From Pseudomonas sp. GM78 (GTDB lineage: Bacteria > Pseudomonadota > Gammaproteobacteria > Pseudomonadales > Pseudomonadaceae), in assembly GCF_000282475.1 (NCBI RefSeq), contig NZ_AKJF01000198.1, forward strand, positions 1 through 64,000: 64,000 nucleotides of DNA, in the 5' to 3' direction. Below are positions 63,492 to 64,000 of the stretch, in pieces. The translations under genes and the position numbers were made by a program. Every line of letters begins with the position of its first letter. The stretch's first letter is position 1. Below the pieces are notes generated by a model. It saw only the letters and a list, made by a program, of their open reading frames with translations, did not search any database and was not told the origin of the DNA.

Positions 63492-64000
63492 ATGGCGGGA
63501 TTCGGGCTGTTTTTCATGGCGTTGGCAGTGGTCTATCTGTTACCCGGCCCGGACATGATCCTGCTGCTGCAAACAGGTGCCCGCCAGGGTAAAGGCGCTG
63601 CGTTGGCCACGGCGGTTGGACTGGGGGTCGCGCGTGGTTGTCATGTGGTGTTGGCGGCGTTGGGGTTGGCAGCATTGTTCAAGGCGGCGCCCTGGACCTT
63701 TGACGTGGTGCGCCTGGTTGGTGCTGCTTATCTGCTGTGGATCGGCATTCAATGCCTGCGAACGACGATGCTGCCAAGCCTGAACGGTCCAGGTGCAACG
63801 GACGAAAAACCACGCTGGGGTGAAGCGATTCGCCGCGGTTTATTGACCAACCTACTGAACCCGAAGGCCTTGCTGTTCTGCTCGGTATTGCTGCCGCAGT
63901 TCATCGATCCACTCAACGGACCGGTACTCGCGCAATTTGCGGTCCTGGGCCTGGTGCTGGTCGGTGTCGGCTTGCTGTTCGATAGCACCTACGCCTTGAC
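63492..64000 (+). CDS. LysE/RhtB-family amino-acid exporter (3' partial)
   Basis: The frame runs off the window end after 169 codons. It starts MAGFGLFFMALAVVYLLPGPDM; the PGPDM motif, GLGVARGCHVVLAALGLAAL and GLLTNLLNPKALLFC are typical of the family. About four membrane segments are visible of the usual five or six. Likely controlled by the adjacent Lrp-type gene. Confidence 0.9.
   Translation, partial: MAGFGLFFMALAVVYLLPGPDMILLLQTGARQGKGAALATAVGLGVARGCHVVLAALGLAALFKAAPWTFDVVRLVGAAYLLWIGIQCLRTTMLPSLNGPGATDEKPRWGEAIRRGLLTNLLNPKALLFCSVLLPQFIDPLNGPVLAQFAVLGLVLVGVGLLFDSTYAL

Overview
The window is chromosomal DNA of a fluorescent Pseudomonas (P. fluorescens group). Three things point there: protein content and gene order, which recall P. 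aeruginosa PAO1 PA5344-PA5370 followed by blocks near PA5425-5429, PA5442-5443 and PA5516-5541; many REP/REPIN repeats of the GTGGGAGCGAGCCTGCTCGCG type; and Pseudomonas-type parS sites. The species call and the PAO1 comparison rest on memory of these families, not on a search. I saw no tRNA, rRNA, prophage, transposon or CRISPR array.

Layout. 0-2 kb: exbB (5' cut by the window edge)-exbD-tonB, energy transduction for outer-membrane uptake. 2-12 kb: oxyR-recG, an HDOD protein, small conserved genes, an HU protein, rubredoxin/rubredoxin reductase, ubiC-ubiA. 12-25 kb: the phosphate regulon (phoB-phoR, phoU-pstB-pstA-pstC, pstS), with three Pho boxes upstream of phoB, pstC and pstS. Between phoR and phoU lie a CNNM/HlyC protein, an M23 peptidase and a stand-alone response regulator. 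25-35 kb: an MFS carrier, thioesterase, mutarotase, purE-purK with an attenuator-like leader, a LysR regulator, aspA and an asparaginase, and an orphan AT-richer small gene. 35-47 kb: a GGDEF/EAL protein, uvrD, an EamA protein, a Tim44-like protein, an SMI1/KNR4 protein, a CPA2 antiporter, a thioesterase, pdxY and a DUF3301 gene.

47-61 kb is the most interesting part and reads as a zinc-starvation region. It has two COG0523 GTPases (one ZigA-like), a zinc-independent folE2 behind a near-perfect Zur box, and a threonyl-tRNA synthetase paralogue that has lost its whole catalytic core and most of its editing-site residues. Then, beyond cls and cfa, comes a four-gene operon of three SPFH (HflK/HflC-like) membrane proteins plus a P1B ATPase resembling the HmtA metal importer. 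One SPFH protein carries a 16-histidine N-terminus. A second Zur-like operator lies just upstream of this operon. Two parS centromere sites are embedded in coding sequence, one in folE2 and one at the start of the hflC-like gene. The window ends with a lipoamide dehydrogenase, an Lrp regulator and a truncated LysE-type exporter gene.

Start codons were often moved downstream from the longest open frame when a ribosome-binding site or family N-terminus favoured it; each such choice is stated. Promoters, operators and RNA structures were read by eye.
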